Source: an uncultured Prevotellaceae bacterium
Lineage (GTDB): Bacteria > Bacteroidota > Bacteroidia > Bacteroidales > Bacteroidaceae
Direction of reading: 5' to 3'
Assembly: GCA_946644025.1 (NCBI GenBank)
Contig: CAMPCG010000167.1
Coordinates: 1 to 6,589, forward strand
DNA length: 6,589 nucleotides
Shown in pieces: positions 5,083 to 6,589 of this stretch; position 1 is the stretch's first letter; each line of letters opens with the position of its first letter. A program made the position numbers and the translations under genes. Below the pieces are notes generated by a model, which saw only the letters and a list, made by a program, of their open reading frames with translations, was not told where the DNA came from and searched no databases.

Positions 5083-6589
5083 ATGGAGCAAGCTACATTC
5101 CTGAAAATCAATCCTGCAGACACGGTCGTCGTGTGCCTGCAGCCCAAGAAGAAGGGCGACGTCATAGAAGTGGACGGACAGCACATCACCCTCACGCAGG
5201 ACACGCCCGCCGGGCACAAGGTGCTCATCAAGGACGTGACACAGGGCGAGAACATCATAAAGTACGGCTACCCCATAGGCCACGCACGGCAGGACATGAA
5301 GGCCGGCGAATGGGTGAACGAGAACAACCTCAAGACCAACCTCAGCGGCACGCTGGAGTACACCTACCAGCCCGTGGACGAGCCCCTCAACATTGCCCGC
5401 GAGAACCGCACCTTCAAGGGCTACGTGCGCAAGAACGGCGACGTCGGCGTGCGCAACGAGATATGGATCGTGCCCACCGTGGGATGCGTCAACGGCATCG
5501 CCGAGCGACTGGCCAAGCAACTGAGTGAAGAGTTAGGAGTTAGGAGTGAAGAATTTGCTACCGCCACACCTTCACCTAACGGGATGACGGCAGAAGATTC
5601 TTCACTCCTAACTCCTAACTCTTCACTCCTAACTCCTAACTCTTCACTCCTAACTCCTAACTCTTCACTCCTAACTCCTAACTCCTCACTCCTAACTCCT
5701 AACTCTTCCATCGACAGTGTCTACGCCTGGCACCACAACTACGGCTGCTCACAGCTCTCGGAGGACCACGAGAACACGCGCAAGGTGCTGCGCGACATCT
5801 GCCTGCACCCCAACGCCGGCGGAGTGCTTGTCCTGAGCCTGGGCTGCGAGAACAACCAGCCCGAGGACTTCATGGCCATGCTCGGCGACTACGACCGTCA
5901 GCGCATACGTCTGCTCGTCACCCAGCGCGTAGAGGGCGACGAGGTGGAAGAGGGCATGAAAATCCTGCGCGAGCTGGCCGACATCGCCTCGAAGGACAAG
6001 CGCGAGGACGTGCCCGTGTCGAAGCTGCGCGTAGGACTAAAGTGCGGCGGCAGCGACGGCTTCAGCGGCATCACCGCCAACCCCCTCGTGGGAGAGTTCT
6101 CAGACTGGCTCGTGGCACAGGGCGGAACGAGCGTCCTCACAGAGGTGCCCGAGATGTTCGGAGCAGAGACCATCCTGATGAACCGCTGCGAGACGCGAGA
6201 GCTCTTCGACCAGACGGTGTCGATGATTAACAACTTCAAGAACTACTTCCTCTCCCACGGAGAGCCCGTCGGCGAGAACCCCTCGCCGGGCAACAAGGCC
6301 GGTGGCATCTCCACCCTCGAGGACAAAGCCCTGGGCTGCACACAGAAGTGCGGACGCGCCCCGGTGAGCGGCGTCATGGAGTATGGCGACCGGCTCGAGC
6401 ACAACGGCCTGAACCTGCTCTCGGCTCCCGGCAACGACCTCGTGGCCGCCACGGCGCTGGCTTCCTGCGGTTGCCATCTGGTGCTGTTCACCACCGGCCG
6501 TGGCACGCCATTCGGCACCTTCGTGCCCACGATGAAGATTGCCACCAACCCCACGCTGGCCGCCCGCAAGCCTAACTGGGTAGACTTCT
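5083..6589 (+). CDS. uxaA: Altronate dehydratase, partial (3' end outside window), with repeat insertion
   Basis: It converts D-altronate to 2-keto-3-deoxygluconate (EC 4.2.1.7) in cytoplasmic galacturonate breakdown. From ATG 5083, 502 residues are visible and the frame is open to the right edge. Compared from memory with E. coli UxaA (about 495 residues), roughly 60 residues are missing at the C-terminus. Residues 1-95 form the SAF-type domain (GHKVLIKDVTQGENIIKYGYPIG). The dehydratase core shows RNEIWIVPTVGCVNGIA (124-140), YGCSQL (220-225), GCENNQ (254-259), GGSDGFSGITANP (322-334), GNKAGG (403-408), LGCTQK (417-422) and APGND (448-452), all close to the E. coli enzyme. Residues about 148-208 do not belong to the family: they are encoded by an inverted and tandem repeat and read SEELGVRSEE, then five SSLLTPN heptads. 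There is no frameshift or stop. Whether the enzyme tolerates the insert is unknown. Confidence 0.93.
   Translation, partial: MEQATFLKINPADTVVVCLQPKKKGDVIEVDGQHITLTQDTPAGHKVLIKDVTQGENIIKYGYPIGHARQDMKAGEWVNENNLKTNLSGTLEYTYQPVDEPLNIARENRTFKGYVRKNGDVGVRNEIWIVPTVGCVNGIAERLAKQLSEELGVRSEEFATATPSPNGMTAEDSSLLTPNSSLLTPNSSLLTPNSSLLTPNSSLLTPNSSIDSVYAWHHNYGCSQLSEDHENTRKVLRDICLHPNAGGVLVLSLGCENNQPEDFMAMLGDYDRQRIRLLVTQRVEGDEVEEGMKILRELADIASKDKREDVPVSKLRVGLKCGGSDGFSGITANPLVGEFSDWLVAQGGTSVLTEVPEMFGAETILMNRCETRELFDQTVSMINNFKNYFLSHGEPVGENPSPGNKAGGISTLEDKALGCTQKCGRAPVSGVMEYGDRLEHNGLNLLSAPGNDLVAATALASCGCHLVLFTTGRGTPFGTFVPTMKIATNPTLAARKPNWVDF
5523..5628. repeat. Perfect 31-bp inverted repeat inside uxaA
   Basis: Bases 5523-5553 are exactly complementary to 5598-5628, with 44 bases between them. 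The left arm carries GAGTTAGGAGTTAGGAGTGA and the right arm its complement. The loop ends (TGCTACCGCC near 5556 and GACGGCAGAA near 5587) are partly complementary and could lengthen the stem. Both arms and the loop stay open in the uxaA frame. Confidence 0.95.
5599..5708 (+). repeat. Five tandem 21-bp repeats in uxaA (SSLLTPN heptads)
   Basis: Units start at 5599, 5620, 5641, 5662 and 5683, followed by a 5-base remnant (5704-5708). Each reads TCTTCACTCCTAACTCCTAA plus C, with one T-to-C change in unit 5. Each encodes Ser-Ser-Leu-Leu-Thr-Pro-Asn, so changes in copy number keep the reading frame. The unit itself holds a direct duplication (CCTAACTCCTAAC), which favours slippage. Confidence 0.95.

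Noticed and set aside
5521..5708. uxaA as a pseudogene
   Set aside because: The frame was followed codon by codon through the insert; no stop or frameshift occurs and the motifs on both sides are intact.
5421..5711. Minus-strand frame encoding EELGVRS heptads
   Set aside because: It is the reverse reading of the uxaA repeat; it has no promoter and ends within conserved uxaA sequence.

Overview
The window looks like Bacteroidales DNA, most likely from a Prevotella-type genome. The surface protein has the signal peptide and 26-residue repeats of the BspA-like family common there. Upstream of several genes I can see the Bacteroidetes promoter form (TTTG, about 19-22 bases, TAnnTTTG), and Shine-Dalgarno sites are absent. 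Gene content and base composition fall into two parts. The left part (about 1-2300) is accessory: a cell-surface repeat protein, a nucleotidyltransferase of toxin-antitoxin type, and an Rpn-type PD-(D/E)XK nuclease. The right part (about 2480-6589) is GC-rich backbone metabolism and cell-wall synthesis.

Layout from left to right. 1-556 (minus) is the N-terminal part of a BspA-like repeat protein that runs off the left edge. 557-869 has no gene; it holds a probable promoter for the BspA-like gene and a long nested palindrome (679-796) flanked by a second hairpin (653-682). 870-1281 (minus) holds a minimal nucleotidyltransferase (MntA-like) overlapping the start of a stump of its usual HEPN partner, which stops after 31 residues. 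1298-2224 (minus) is an Rpn/PDDEXK nuclease, transcribed towards the MNT gene. 2225-2483 holds a terminator with a promoter overlapping it, and five tandem 22-bp repeats. 2484-4928 (minus) is a class A penicillin-binding protein (PBP1A-type). 4929-5082 is a divergent promoter region. 5083-6589 (plus) is altronate dehydratase (uxaA), which runs off the right edge.

The uxaA product dehydrates D-altronate to 2-keto-3-deoxygluconate in galacturonate (pectin) breakdown, and PBP1A polymerises and cross-links peptidoglycan. They are divergent neighbours with no evident functional link. The Rpn nuclease, MNT protein and HEPN stump form a same-strand cluster, probably one transcript.

The most striking observation is an in-frame insertion in uxaA. 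A perfect 31-bp inverted repeat is followed by further copies of the same 21-bp unit. Together they add about 60 residues, mostly SSLLTPN heptads, inside an otherwise well conserved enzyme. Second come the nested palindrome at 679-796 and the orphaned antitoxin-like gene beside it. I do not see a clearly new multi-gene system.
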